NCBI GenBank assembly: GCA_964019055.1
Contig: OZ025217.1
Location: forward strand, 11,260,255 to 11,324,254
From: Anthopleura xanthogrammica
Taxonomy: Eukaryota > Cnidaria > Anthozoa > Actiniaria > Actiniidae
Length of the DNA stretch: 64,000 nt
Direction: 5' to 3'
Made by a program: the position numbers and the translations under genes. Position 1 is the stretch's first letter. Each line of letters begins with the position of its first letter. Shown here one piece after another: positions 43,774-59,865 of this stretch. The notes under the pieces are model-generated. The model searched no databases. It was not told the origin of the DNA and worked only from the letters and a program-made list of their open reading frames with translations.

Positions 43774-45992
43774 TGATGCATTGCGTGTACACCCCTTTTT
43801 CTGATACGTTCTTCCATTCTGTTACAGATACATTCCAAAACTTTTTGCCTTACTTCAAAATGTGAATTTCAATTCTTCTTCAACCCGAAATTAACACAGT
43901 TCAATGAAGATTGTAGTACGGCTTTCATTATTTTCATACTTCACTGATACAGTTTCGCTTTTTTGTTAATGGGTGTATCAAAACGTAACGTATTTTGGTT
44001 TGGTACCTTAATAAGCAGGGTTTTGCTCACTAATATTCAAATTTCCTTTAATATGGTAGACTACGTTTTGAAAGGTAGTGTATGTCCAACAATCACTACA
44101 AATCTGCTTCATGTCAGCATTTAAATCATGCTTTCAAGAAACTTTGGCAAGACGTCAGTGTTTTTATAACGGGCATCGAAAAAACTGCAAGTATAATTAA
44201 TCAGAAAAAAAATTTGCTAGAAGCGAAAGGCGCATTTAGGATTTTTCTTGTGCTCTTCGAATAGGAAGGCTCAGGTTTTGGAGGTTGATTTGTTTTTATT
44301 AATTGATTAACCAGGACCATACTTCCAGACATCGATTGCTGAAGCATCGTATGGACTTACGGCTAAGCTGGAGATTTCGGCCCCAACACCGCTATCCCGG
44401 AGGAACAGTTACAGACTGATCAGGAAGCTCGGCCGAAGCCTAAGGGAGAGGTTAGTCGGCCCCTAGACCGTAGATGACTAACCCCTTGCTATGACCAGCA
44501 AACCCAGTATATCGATTGTATCGCTGATGGTTTTGCTAATATGGTTAATTCTTTCAATGTGGGATGTGTTATAAAAATGCAGTCGCGACTTATACAGTGA
44601 TCAGCTAGAGGCAAAAATGAGAAATGAGTTTTTTTATTGTCTTATCTATCAGAATGGTTTGACAGGACGCAATTTTTACTGGTATCAAGTGAGATATGCG
44701 AATGCTAACCAAGAATGCGCATGCGTATATCAATATTATTATCAGAAGTGAAAACATAAAACAAAAAGCAAAGTAAGCTAGTAGAAGGCAAGCAAACAAA
44801 CAAACAAATTAAAAATAAAGAAAGGAAAGAATGAAGGAGTAATTGGGATTGGATACTCCAGGATATGATTGGATACTCAAGGGTATGATTGGATCCTCCA
44901 GAATATGATTGGATACTCCAGGATATGAATGGATCCTCCAGGATATGATTGGATACTCCAGGATATGATTGGATACTCAAGGGTATAATTGGATACTCCA
45001 GGATATGATTGGATACTCCAGGATATGATTGGATTCTCCAGGATGTGATTGGATCCTCCAGGATGTGATTGGATCCTCCAGGATGTGATTGGATACTCCA
45101 GGATGTGATTGGATCCTCCAGGATGTGATTGGATCCTCCAGGATATGATTGGATCCTCCAGGATATGATTGGATCTTCCAGGATATGATTGGATTCTCCA
45201 GGATGTGATTGGATACTCCAGGATATGATTGGATACTCCAGGATATGATTGGATACTCAGATCTCCAATCTATCTCGTGTGCATTCTTATTCTCATACGC
45301 CTATGCAATCCATGTCATGTATATTCTTATTCGGATAGGCCCATCCAATCCATCTGATGTACATTCTTATTCGGATAGGCGCATCCAATCCATCTCGTGT
45401 ACATTCTTATTCTGATACGCCCATCTAGTCGATTTCGTGCACATTTTTGTTCTGATAGGCCCATCCAATCCATCTCGCGTACATTTTTATTCTGATAGGC
45501 CCATCCAATCTATCTCGTGTACATTATTATTCTGATAGGCCCATCCAATCCATCTCGTGTACATTATTATTCTGATAGGCCCATCCAATCTATCTCGTGT
45601 ACATTATTATTCTGATAGGCCCATCCAATCCATCTCGTGTACATTATTATTCTGATAGGCCCATCCAATCTATCTCGTGTACATTATTATTCTGATAGGC
45701 CCATCCAATCCATCTCGTGTACATTATTATTCTGATAGGCCCATCCAATCTATCTCGTGTACATTATTATTGTGATACGCCCATCCAATCCATCTCGTGT
45801 ACATTATTATTCTGATAGGCCCATCCAATCCATCTCGTGTACATTATTATTCTGATAGGCCCATCCAATCCATCTCGTGTACATTATTATTCTGATAGGC
45901 CCATCCAATCCATCTTGTCTACATTCTTATTCTGATGCGCCCATCCAATCCATGAACGTGTATATTCTTATTCTGATACGCCTATCCAATCC
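43774..45992 (+). repeat. Module 4 (2,219 bp, twin of module 3)
   Basis: Linker 43,774-44,846; 20-mer array 44,847-45,258; 40-mer array 45,259-45,992. It has the same length and private deletion as module 3, with only scattered base differences in the 40-mer array and linker, so it is a very recent whole-module tandem duplication. Confidence 0.93.
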
Positions 45993-48900
45993 TGATGCAT
46001 TGCGTGTACACCCCTTTTTCTGATACGTTCTTCCATTCTGTTACAGATACATTCCAAAACTTTTTGCCTTACTTCAAAATGTGAATTTCAATTCTTTTTC
46101 AACCCGAAATTAACACAGTTCAATGAAGATTGTAGTACGGCTTTCATTATTTTCATACTTCACTGATACAGTTTCGCTTTTTTGTTAATGGGTGTATCAA
46201 AACGTAACGTATTTTGGTTTGGTACCTTAATAAGCAGGGTTTTGCTCACTAATATTCAAATTTCCTTTAATATGGTAGACTACGTTTTGAAAGGTAGTGT
46301 ATGTCCAACAATCACTACAAATCTGCTTCATGTCAGCATTTAAATCATGCTTTCAAGAAACTTTGGCAAGACGTCAGTGTTTTTATAACGGGCATCGAAA
46401 AAACTGCAAGTATAATTAATCAGAAAAAAAATTTGCTAGAAGCGAAAGGCGCATTTAGGATTTTTCTTGTGCTCTTCGAATAGGAAGGCTCAGGTTTTGG
46501 AGGTTGATTTGTTTTTATTAATTGATTAACCAGGACCATACTTCCAGACATCGATTGCTGAAGCATCGTATGGACTTACGGCTAAGCTGGAGATTTCGGC
46601 CCCAACACCGCTATCCCGGAGGAACAGTTACAGACTGATCAGGAAGCTCGGCCGAAGCCTAAGGGAGAGGTTAGTCGGCCCCTAGACCGTAGATGACTAA
46701 CCCCTTGCTATGACCAGCAAACCCAGTATATCGATTGTATCGCTGATGGTTTTGCTAATATGGTTAATTCTTTCAATGTGGGATGTGTTATAAAAATGCA
46801 GTCGCGACTTATACAGTGATCAGCTAGAGGCAAAAATGAGAAATGAGTTTTTTTATTGTCTTATCTATCAGAATGGTTTGACAGGACGCAATTTTTACTG
46901 GTATCAAGTGAGATATGCGAATGCTAACCAAGAATGCGCATGCGTATATCAATATTATTATCAGAAGTGAAAACATAACAAAACAAAAAGCAAAGTAAGC
47001 TAGTAGAAGGCAAGCAAACAAACAAACAAATTAAAAATAAAGAAAGGAAAGAATGAAGGAGTAATTGGGATTGGATACTCCAGGATATGATTGGATACTC
47101 AAGGGTATGATTGGATCCTCCAGAATATGATTGGATACTCCAGGATATGAATGGATCCTCCAGGATATGATTGGATACTCCAGGATATGATTGGATACTC
47201 AAGGGTATAATTGGATACTCCAGGATATGATTGGATACTCCAGGATATGATTGGATTCTCCAGGATGTGATTGGATCCTCCAGGATGTGATTGGATCCTC
47301 CAGGATGTGATTGGATCCTCCAGGATGTGATTGGATCCTCCAGGATAAGATTGGATCCTCCAGGATATGATTGGATCCTCCAGGATATGATTGGATCCTC
47401 CAGGATATGATTGGATTCTCCAGGATGTGATTGGATCCTCCAGGATGTGATTGGATCCTCCAGGATGTGATTGGATCCTCCAGGATGTGATTGGATCCTC
47501 CAGGATAAGATTGGATCCTCCAGGATATGATTGGATCCTCCAGGATATGATTGGATCCTCCAGGATATGATTGGATTCTCCAGGATGTGATTGGATACTC
47601 CAGGATATGATTGGATACTCCAGGATATGATTGGATACTCAGATCTCCAATCTATCTCGTGTGCATTCTTATTCTCATACGCCTATGCAATCCATGTCAT
47701 GTATATTCTTATTCGGATAGGCCCATCCAATCCATCTGATGTACATTCTTATTCGGATAGGCGCATCCAATCCATCTCGTGTACATTCTTATTCTGATAC
47801 GCCCATCTAGTCGATTTCGTGCACATTTTTGTTCTGATAGGCCCATCCAATCCATCTCGCGTACATTTTTATTCTGATAGGCCCATCCAATCTATCTCGT
47901 GTACATTATTATTCTGATAGGCCCATCCAATCCATCTCGTGTACATTATTATTCTGATAGGCCCATCCAATCTATCTCGTGTACATTATTATTCTGATAG
48001 GCCCATCCAATCCATCTCGTGTACATTATTATTCTGATAGGCCCATCCAATCTATCTCGTGCACATTATTATTCTGATAGGCCCATCCAATTTATCTCGT
48101 GTACATTATTATTCTGATACACACATCCAATCTATCTCGTGTACATTATTATTCTGATAGGCCCATCCAATCTATCTCGTGTACATTATTATTCTGATAG
48201 GCCCATCCAATCCATCTCGTGTACATTATTATTCTGATAGGCCCATCCAATCCATCTCGTGTACATTATTATTCTGATAGGCCCATCCAATCCATCTCGT
48301 GTACATTATTATTCTGATAGGCCCATCCAATCTATCTCGTGTACATTATTATTCTGATACGCCCATCCAATCCATCTCGTGTACATTATTATTCTGATAG
48401 GCCCATCCAATCCATCTCGTGTACATTATTATTCTGATAGGCCCATCCAATCCATCTCGTGTACATTATTATTCTGATACGCCCATCCAATCCATCTCGT
48501 GTACATTATTATTCTGATAGGCCCATCCAATCTATCTCGTGTACATTATTATTCTGATACGCCCATCCAATCGATCTCGTGTACATTATTATTCTGATAG
48601 GCCCATCCAATCCATCTCGTGTACATTATTATTCTGATACGCCCATCCAATCCATCTCGTGTACATTATTATTCTGATAGGCCCATCCAATCCATCTCGT
48701 GTACATTATTATTCTGATAGGCCCATCCAATCTATCTCGTGTACATTATTATTCTGATACGCCCATCCAATCCATCTCGTGTACATTATTATTCTGATAG
48801 GCCCATCCAATCTATCTCGTGTACATTATTATTCTGATACGCCCATCCAATCCATCTCGTGTACATTATTATTCTGATAGGCCCATCCAATCCATCTCGT

Positions 48901-51900
48901 GTACATTATTATTCTGATAGGCCCATCCAATCTATCTCGTGTACATTATTATTCTGATAGGCCTATCCAATCCATCTCGTCTACATTCTTATTCTGATGC
49001 GCCCATCCAATCCATCTCGTCTACATTATTATTCTGATAGGCCCATCCAATCTATCTCGTGTACATTATTATTCTGATACGCCCATCCAATCCATCTCGT
49101 GTACATTATTATTCTGATAGGCCCATCCAATCTATCTCGTGTACATTATTATTCTGATACGCCCATCCAATCCATCTCGTGTACATTATTATTCTGATAG
49201 GCCCATCCAATCCATCTCGTGTACATTATTATTCTGATAGGCCCATCCAATCTATCTCGTGTACATTATTATTCTGATAGGCCCATCCAATTTATCTCGT
49301 ACATTATTATTCTGATACACACATCCAATCCATCTCGTGTACATTAATATTCTGATAGGCCCATCCAATCTATCTCGTGTACATTATTATTCTGATACGC
49401 CCATCCAATCCATCTCGTGTACCATATTATTCTGATAGGCCCATACAATCTATCTCGTGTACATTATTATTGTGATACGCTCATCCAATCCATCTCGTGT
49501 ACATTATTATTCTGATACGCCCATCCAATCCATCTCGTGTACATTATTATTCTGATAGGCCCATCCAATCTATCTCGTGTACATTATTATTCTGATAGGC
49601 CCATCCAATCCATCTCGTGTACATTATTATTCTGATAGGCCCATCCAATCCATCTCGTGTACATTATTATTCTGATAGGCCCATCCAATCTATCTCGTGT
49701 ACATTATTATTCTGATACGCCCATCCAATCCATCTCGTGTACATTATTATTCTGATAGGCCCATCTAATCTATCTCGTGTACATTATTATTCTGATACGC
49801 CCATCGAATCCATCTCGTGTACATTATTATTCTGATAGGCCCATCCAATCCATCTCGTGTACATTATTATTCTGATACGCCCATCCAATCCATCTCGTGT
49901 ACATTATTATTCTGATAGGCCCATCCAATCTATCTCGTGTACATTATTATTCTGATAGGCCCATCCAATCTATCTCGTGCACATTATTATTCTGATAGGC
50001 CCATCCAATTTATCTCGTGTACATTATTATTCTGATACACACATCCAATCCATCTCGTGTACATTATTATTCTGATAGGCCCATCCAATCTATCTCGTGT
50101 ACATTATTATTCTGATAGGCCCATCCAATCCATCTCGTGTACATTATTATTCTGATAGGCCCATCCAATCCATCTCGTGTACATTATTATTCTGATAGGC
50201 CCATCCAATCCATCTCGTGTACATTATTATTCTGATAGGCCCATCCAATCTATCTCGTGTACATTATTATTCTGATACGCCCATCCAATCCATCTCGTGT
50301 ACATTATTATTCTGATAGGCCCATCCAATCCATCTCGTGTACATTATTATTCTGATAGGCCCATCCAATCCATCTCGTGTACATTATTATTCTGATACGC
50401 CCATCCAATCCATCTCGTGTACATTATTATTCTGATAGGCCCATCCAATCTATCTCGTGTACATTATTATTCTGATACGCCCATCCAATCGATCTCGTGT
50501 ACATTATTATTCTGATAGGCCCATCCAATCCATCTCGTGTACATTATTATTCTGATACGCCCATCCAATCCATCTCGTGTACATTATTATTCTGATAGGC
50601 CCATCCAATCCATCTCGTGTACATTATTATTCTGATAGGCCCATCCAATCTATCTCGTGTACATTATTATTCTGATACGCCCATCCAATCCATCTCGTGT
50701 ACATTATTATTCTGATAGGCCCATCCAATCTATCTCGTGTACATTATTATTCTGATACGCCCATCCAATCCATCTCGTGTACATTATTATTCTGATAGGC
50801 CCATCCAATCCATCTCGTGTACATTATTATTCTGATAGGCCCATCCAATCTATCTCGTGTACATTATTATTCTGATAGGCCTATCCAATCCATCTCGTCT
50901 ACATTCTTATTCTGATGCGCCCATCCAATCCATCTCGTCTACATTATTATTCTGATAGGCCCATCCAATCTATCTCGTGTACATTATTATTCTGATACGC
51001 CCATCCAATCCATCTCGTGTACATTATTATTCTGATAGGCCCATCCAATCTATCTCGTGTACATTATTATTCTGATACGCCCATCCAATCCATCTCGTGT
51101 ACATTATTATTCTGATAGGCCCATCCAATCCATCTCGTGTACATTATTATTCTGATAGGCCCATCCAATCTATCTCGTGTACATTATTATTCTGATAGGC
51201 CCATCCAATTTATCTCGTACATTATTATTCTGATACACACATCCAATCCATCTCGTGTACATTAATATTCTGATAGGCCCATCCAATCTATCTCGTGTAC
51301 ATTATTATTCTGATACGCCCATCCAATCCATCTCGTGTACCATATTATTCTGATAGGCCCATACAATCTATCTCGTGTACATTATTATTGTGATACGCTC
51401 ATCCAATCCATCTCGTGTACATTATTATTCTGATACGCCCATCCAATCCATCTCGTGTACATTATTATTCTGATAGGCCCATCCAATCTATCTCGTGTAC
51501 ATTATTATTCTGATAGGCCCATCCAATCCATCTCGTGTACATTATTATTCTGATAGGCCCATCCAATCCATCTCGTGTACATTATTATTCTGATAGGCCC
51601 ATCCAATCTATCTCGTGTACATTATTATTCTGATACGCCCATCCAATCCATCTCGTGTACATTATTATTCTGATAGGCCCATCTAATCTATCTCGTGTAC
51701 ATTATTATTCTGATACGCCCATCGAATCCATCTCGTGTACATTATTATTCTGATAGGCCCATCCAATCCATCTCGTGTACATTATTATTCTGATACGCCC
51801 ATCCAATCCATCTCGTGTACATTATTATTCTGATAGGCCCATCCAATCTATCTCGTGTACATTATTATTCTGATACGCCCATCCAATCCATCTCGTGTAC

Positions 51901-54900
51901 ATTATTATTCTGATAGGCCCATCCAATCCATCTCGTGTACATTATTATTCTGATAGGCCCATCCAATCTATCTCGTGTACATTATTATTCTGATAGGCCC
52001 ATCCAATTTATCTCGTACATTATTATTCTGATACACACATCCAATCCATCTCGTGTACATTATTATTCTGATAGGCCCATCCAATCTATCTCGTGTACAT
52101 TATTATTCTGATACGCCCATCCAATCCATCTCGTGTACCATATTATTCTGATAGGCCCATCCAATCTATCTCGTGTACATTATTATTGTGATACGCCCAT
52201 CCAATCCATCTCGTGTACATTATTATTCTGATACGCCCATCCAATCCATCTCGTGTACATTATTATTCTGATAGGCCCATCCAATCTATCTCGTGTACAT
52301 TATTATTCTGATAGGCCCATCCAATCCATCTCGTGTACATTATTATTCTGATAGGCCCATCCAATCCATCTCGTGTACATTATTATTCTGATAGGCCCAT
52401 CCAATCTATCTCGTGTACATTATTATTCTGATAGGCCCATCCAATCCATCTCGTGTACATTATTATTCTGATAGGCCCATCCAATCTATCTCGTGTACAT
52501 TATTATTGTGATACGCCCATCCAATCCATCTCGTGTACATTATTATTCTGATAGGCCCATCCAATCCATCTCGTGTACATTATTATTCTGATAGGCCCAT
52601 CCAATCTATCTCGTGTACATTATTATTCTGATACGCCCATCCAATCCATCTCGTGTACATTATTATTCTGATAGGCCCATCCAATCCATCTCGTGTACAT
52701 TATTATTCTGATAGGCCCAGCCAATCCATCTCGTGTACATTATTATTCTGATACGCCCATCCAATCCATCTCGTGTACATTATTATTCTGATAGGCCCAT
52801 CCAATCTATCTCGTGTACATTATTATTCTGATACGCCCATCCAATCGATCTCGTGTACATTATTATTCTGATAGGCCCATCCAATCCATCTCGTGTACAT
52901 TATTATTCTGATACGCCCATCCAATCCATCTCGTGTACATTATTATTCTGATAGGCCCATCCAATCCATCTCGTGTACATTATTATTCTGATAGGCCCAT
53001 CCAATCTATCTCGTGTACATTATTATTCTGATACGCCCATCCAATCCATCTCGTGTACATTATTATTCTGATAGGCCCATCCAATCTATCTCGTGTACAT
53101 TATTATTCTGATACGCCCATCCAATCCATCTCGTGTACATTATTATTCTGATAGGCCCATCCAATCCATCTCGTGTACATTATTATTCTGATAGGCCCAT
53201 CCAATCTATCTCGTGTACATTATTATTCTGATACGCCCATCCAATCTATCTCGTGTACATTATTATTCTGATAGGCCCATCCAATCCATCTCGTGTACAT
53301 TATTATTCTGATAGGCCCATCCAATCTATCTCGTGTACATTATTATTCTGATAGGCCCATCCAATTTATCTCGTACATTATTATTCTGATACACACATCC
53401 AATCCATCTCGTGTACATTATTATTCTGATAGGCCCATCCAATCTATCTCGTGTACATTATTATTCTGATACGCCCATCCAATCCATCTCGTGTACCATA
53501 TTATTCTGATAGGCCCATACAATCTATCTCGTGTACATTATTATTGTGATACGCCCATCCAATCCATCTCGTGTACATTATTATTCTGATACGCCCATCC
53601 AATCCATCTCGTGTACATTATTATTCTGATAGGCCCATCCAATCTATCTCGTGTACATTATTATTCTGATAGGCCCATCCAATCCATCTCGTGTACATTA
53701 TTATTCTGATAGGCCCATCCAATCCATCTCGTGTACATTATTATTCTGATAGGCCCATCCAATCTATCTCGTGTACATTATTATTCTGATACGCCCATCC
53801 AATCCATCTCGTGTACATTATTATTCTGATAGGCCCATCCAATCCATCTCGTGTACATTATTATTCTGATAGGCCCAGCCAATCCATCTCGTGTACATTA
53901 TTATTCTGATACGCCCATCCAATCCATCTCGTGTACATTATTATTCTGATAGGCCCATCCAATCTATCTCGTGTACATTATTATTCTGATACGCCCATCC
54001 AATCGATCTCGTGTACATTATTATTCTGATAGGCCCATCCAATCCATCTCGTGTACATTATTATTCTGATACGCCCATCCAATCCATCTCGTGTACATTA
54101 TTATTCTGATAGGCCCATCCAATCCATCTCGTGTACATTATTATTCTGATAGGCCCATCCAATCTATCTCGTGTACATTATTATTCTGATACGCCCATCC
54201 AATCCATCTCGTGTACATTATTATTCTGATAGGCCCATCCAATCTATCTCGTGTACATTATTATTCTGATACGCCCATCCAATCCATCTCGTGTACATTA
54301 TTATTCTGATAGGCCCATCCAATCCATCTCGTGTACATTATTATTCTGATAGGCCCATCCAATCTATCTCGTGTACATTATTATTCTGATAGGCCTATCC
54401 AATCCATCTCGTGTACATTATTATTCTGATAGGCCTATCCAATCCATCTCGTCTACATTCTTATTCTGATAGGCCCATCCAATCCATCTCGTGTACATTA
54501 TTATTCTGATAGGCCCATCCAATCCATCTCGTGTACATTATTATTCTGATAGGCCCATCCAATCTATCTCGTGTACATTATTATTCTGATACGCCCATCC
54601 AATCTATCTCGTGTACATTATTATTCTGATACGCCCATCCAATCCATCTCGTGTACATTATTATTCTGATAGGCCCATCCAATCCATCTCGTGTACATTA
54701 TTATTCTGATAGGCCCATCCAATCTATCTCGTGTACATTATTATTCTGATAGGCCCATCCAATTTATCTCGTACATTATTATTCTGATACACACATCCAA
54801 TCCATCTCGTGTACATTATTATTCTGATAGGCCCATCCAATCTATCTCGTGTACATTATTATTCTGATACGCCCATCCAATCCATCTCGTGTACCATATT

Positions 54901-55965
54901 ATTCTGATAGGCCCATACAATCTATCTCGTGTACATTATTATTGTGATACGCCCATCCAATCCATCTCGTGTACATTATTATTCTGATACGCCCATCCAA
55001 TCCATCTCGTGTACATTATTATTCTGATAGGCCCATCCAATCTATCTCGTGTACATTATTATTCTGATAGGCCCATCCAATCCATCTCGTGTACATTATT
55101 ATTCTGATAGGCCCATCCAATCCATCTCGTGTACATTATTATTCTGATAGGCCCATCCAATCTATCTCGTGTACATTATTATTCTGATACGCCCATCCAA
55201 TCCATCTCGTGTACATTATTATTCTGATAGGCCCATCTAATCTATCTCGTGTACATTATTATTCTGATACGCCCATCCAATCCATCTCGTGTACATTATT
55301 ATTCTGATAGGCCCATCCAATCCATCTCGTGTACATTATTATTCTGATACGCCCATCCAATCCATCTCGTGTACCATATTATTCTGATAGGCCCATCCAA
55401 TCTATCTCGTGTACATTATTATTGTGATACGCCCATCCAATCCATCTCGTGTACATTATTATTCTGATACGCCCATCCAATCCATCTCGTGTACATTATT
55501 ATTCTGATAGGCCCATCCAATCTATCTCGTGTACATTATTATTCTGATAGGCCCATCCAATCCATCTCGTGTACATTATTATTCTGATAGGCCCATCCAA
55601 TCCATCTCGTGTACATTATTATTCTGATAGGCCCATCCAATCTATCTCGTGTACATTATTATTCTGATACGCCCATCCAATTCATCTCGTGTACATTATT
55701 ATTCTGATAGGCCCATCTAATCTATCTCGTGTACATTATTATTCTGATAGGCCCATCCAATCCATCTCGTGTACATTATTATTCTGATAGGCCCATCCAA
55801 TCCATCTCGTGTACATTATTATTCTGATATGCCCATCCAATCCATCTCGTGTACATTATTATTCTGATATGCCCATACAATCCATCTCGTCTACATTCTT
55901 ATTCTTTATGCGCCCATCCAATCCATGAACGTGTATATTCTTATTCTGATACGCCTATCCAATCC
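45993..55965 (+). repeat. Module 5 (longest 40-mer array)
   Basis: Linker 45,993-47,068; 20-mer array 47,069-47,640, in which a roughly 160-bp block of eight units is itself duplicated; 40-mer array 47,641-55,965. Confidence 0.93.
47641..55965 (+). repeat. 40-bp satellite array, about 208 copies, with higher-order structure
   Basis: The 40-bp unit varies at a few positions (AGGCCC/ACGCCC/ACACAC; AATCCATC/AATCTATC/AATTTATC). Rare markers recur in register: a unit lacking GT (TTTATCTCGTACATT) at 49,291, 51,209, 52,007, 53,365 and 54,763, and AATCGATCTCG at about 48,570, 50,488, 52,846 and 54,002. Offsets show a block of about 1,918 bp duplicated, plus further blocks of about 0.8-1.4 kb. Confidence 0.95.
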
Positions 55966-58900
55966 TGATGCATTGCGTGTACACCCCTTTTTCTGATACG
56001 TTCTTCCATTCTGTTACAGATACATTCCAAAACTTTTTGCCTTACTTCAAAATGTGAATTTCAATTCTTCTTCAACCCGAAATTAACACAGTTCAATGAA
56101 GATTGTAGTACGGCTTTCATTATTTTCATACTTCACTGATACAGTTTCGCTTTTTTGTTAATGGGTGTATCAAAACGTAACGTATTTTGGTTTGGTACCT
56201 TAATAAGCAGGGTTTTGCTCACTAATATTCAAATTTCCTTTAATATGGTAGACTACGTTTTGAAAGGTAGTGTATGTCCAACAATCACTACAAATCTGCT
56301 TCATGTCAGCATTTAAATCATGCTTTCAAGAAACTTTGGCAAGACGTCAGTGTTTTTATAACGGGCATCGAAAAAACTGCAAGTATAATTAATCAGAAAA
56401 AAAATTTGCTAGAAGCGAAAGGCGCATTTAGGATTTTTCTTGTGCTCTTCGAATAGGAAGGCTCAGGTTTTGGAGGTTGATTTGTTTTTATTAATTGATT
56501 AACCAGGACCATACTTCCAGACATCGATTGCTGAAGCATCGTATGGACTTACGGCTAAGCTGGAGATTTCGGCCCCAACACCGCTATCCCGGAGGAACAG
56601 TTACAGACTGATCAGGAAGCTCGGCCGAAGCCTAAGGGAGAGGTTAGTCGGCCCCTAGACCGTAGATGACTAACCCCTTGCTATGACCAGCAAACCCAGT
56701 ATATCGATTGTATCGCTGATGGTTTTGCTAATATGGTTAATTCTTTCAATGTGGGATGTGTTATAAAAATGCAGTCGCGACTTATACAGTGATCAGCTAG
56801 AGGCAAAAATGAGAAATGAGTTTTTTTATTGTCTTATCTATCAGAATGGTTTGACAGGACGCAATTTTTACTGGTATCAAGTGAGATATGCGAATGCTAA
56901 CCAAGAATGCGCATGCGTATATCAATATTATTATCAGAAGTGAAAACATAACAAAACAAAAAGCAAAGTAAGCTAGTAGAAGGCAAGCAAACAAACAAAC
57001 AAATTAAAAATAAAGAAAGGAAAGAATGAAGGAGTAATTGGGATTGGATACTCCAGGATATGATTGGATACTCAAGGGTATGATTGGATCCTCCAGAATA
57101 TGATTGGATACTCCAGGATATGAATGGATCCTCCAGGATATGATTGGATACTCCAGGATATGATTGGATACTCAAGGGTATAATTGGATACTCCAGGATA
57201 TGATTGGATACTCCAGGATATGATTGAATTCTCCAGGATGTGATTGGATCCTCCAGGATGTGATTGGATCCTCCAGGATGTGATTGGATCCTCCAGGATG
57301 TGATTGGATCCTCCAGGATAAGATTGGATCCTCCAGGATATGATTGGATCCTCCAGGATATGATTGGATCCTCCAGGATATGATTGGATTCTCCAGGATG
57401 TGATTGGATACTCCAGGATATGATTGGATACTCCAGGATATGATTGGATACTCAGATCTCCAATCTATCTCGTGTGCATTCATATTCTCATACGCCTATG
57501 CAATCCATGTCATGTATATTCTTATTCGGATAGGCCCATCCAATCCATCTGATGTACATTCTTATTCGGATAGGCGCATCCAATCCATCTCGTGTACATT
57601 CTTATTCTGATACGCCCATCAAGTCGATTTCGTGCACATTTTTGTTCTGATAGGCCCATCCAATCCATCTCGCGTACATTTTTATTCTGATAGGCCCATC
57701 CAATCTATCTCGTGTACATTATTATTGTGATAGGCCCATCCAATCCATCTCGTGTACATTATTATTCTGATAGGCCCATCCAATCTATCTCGTGTACATT
57801 ATTATTCTGATAGGCCCATCCAATCCATCTCGTGTACATTATTATTCTGATAGGCCCATCCAATCTATCTCGTGTACATTATTATTCTGATAGGCCCATC
57901 CAATTTATCTCGTGTACATTATTATTCTGATACACACATCCAATCCATCTCGTGTACATTATTATTCTGATAGGCCCATCCAATCTATCTCGTGTACATT
58001 ATTATTCTGATAGGCCCATCCAATCCATCTCGTGTACATTATTATTCTGATAGGCCCATCCAATCTATCTCGTGTACATTATTATTGTGATACGCCCATC
58101 CAATCCATCTCGTGTACATTATTATTCTGATAGGCCCATCCAATCCATCTCGTGTACATTATTATTCTGATAGGCCCATCCAATCTATCTCGTGTACATT
58201 ATTATTCTGATACGCCCATCCAATCCATCTCGTGTACATTATTATTCTGATAGGCCCATCCAATCCATCTCGTGTACATTATTATTCTGATAGGCCCATC
58301 CAATCCATCTCGTGTACATTATTATTCTGATACGCCCATCCAATCCATCTCGTGTACATTATTATTCTGATAGGCCCATCCAATCTATCTCGTGTACATT
58401 ATTATTCTGATACGCCCATCCAATCCATCTCGTGTACATTATTATTCTGATAGGCCCATCCAATCCATCTCGTGTACATTATTATTCTGATACGCCCATC
58501 CAATCCATCTCGTGTACATTATTATTCTGATAGGCCCATCCAATCCATCTCGTGTACATTATTATTCTGATAGGCCCATCCAATCTATCTCGTGTACATT
58601 ATTATTCTGATACGCCCATCCAATCCATCTCGTGTACATTATTATTCTGATAGGCCCATCCAATCTATCTCGTGTACATTATTATTCTGATACGCCCATC
58701 CAATCCATCTCGTGTACATTATTATTCTGATAGGCCCATCCAATCCATCTCGTGTACATTATTATTCTGATAGGCCCATCCAATCTATCTCGTGTACATT
58801 ATTATTCTGATAGGCCTATCCAATCCATCTCGTCTACATTCTTATTCTGATGCGCCCATCCAATCCATCTCGTGTACATTATTATTCTGATAGGCCCATC

Positions 58901-59865
58901 CAATCTATCTCGTGTACATTATTATTCTGATACGCCCATCCAATCCATCTCGTGTACATTATTATTCTGATAGGCCCATCCAATCTATCTCGTGTACATT
59001 ATTATTCTGATAGGCCCATCCAATCCATCTCGTGTACATTATTATTCTGATAGGCCCATCCAATCCATCTCGTGTACATTATTATTCTGATAGGCCCATC
59101 CAATCTATCTCGTGTACATTATTATTCTGATAGGCCCATCCAATTTATCTCGTACATTATTATTCTGATACACACATCCAATCCATCTCGTGTACATTAT
59201 TATTCTGATAGGCCCATCCAATCTATCTCGTGTACATTATTATTCTGATACGCCCATCCAATCCATCTCGTGTACATTATTATTCTGATAGGCCCATCCA
59301 ATCTATCTCGTGTACATTATTATTGTGATACGCCCATCCAATCCATCTCGTGTACATTATTATTCTGATACGCCCATCCAATCCATCTCGTGTACATTAT
59401 TATTCTGATAGGCCCATCCAATCTATCTCGTGTACATTATTATTCTGATAGGCCCATCCAATCCATCTCGTGTACATTATTATTCTGATAGGCCCATCCA
59501 ATCCATCTCGTGTACATTATTATTCTGATAGGCCCATCCAATCTATCTCGTGTACATTATTATTCTGATACGCCCATCCAATCCATCTCGTGTACATTAT
59601 TATTCTGATAGGCCCATCTAATATATCTCGTGTACGTTATTATTCTGATACGCCCATCCAATCCATCTCGTGTACATTATTATTCTGATAGGCCCATCCA
59701 ATCCATCTCGTGTACATTATTATTCTGATATGCCCATCCAATCCATCTCGTGTACATTATTATTCTGATATGCCCATCCAATCCATCTCGTCTACATTCT
59801 TATTCTGATGCGCCCATCCAATCCATGAACGTGTATATTCTTATTCTGATACGCCTATCCAATCC
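55966..59865 (+). repeat. Module 6
   Basis: Linker 55,966-57,041; 20-mer array 57,042-57,453; 40-mer array 57,454-59,865, which carries the same GT-less marker unit at 59,144. Confidence 0.93.
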
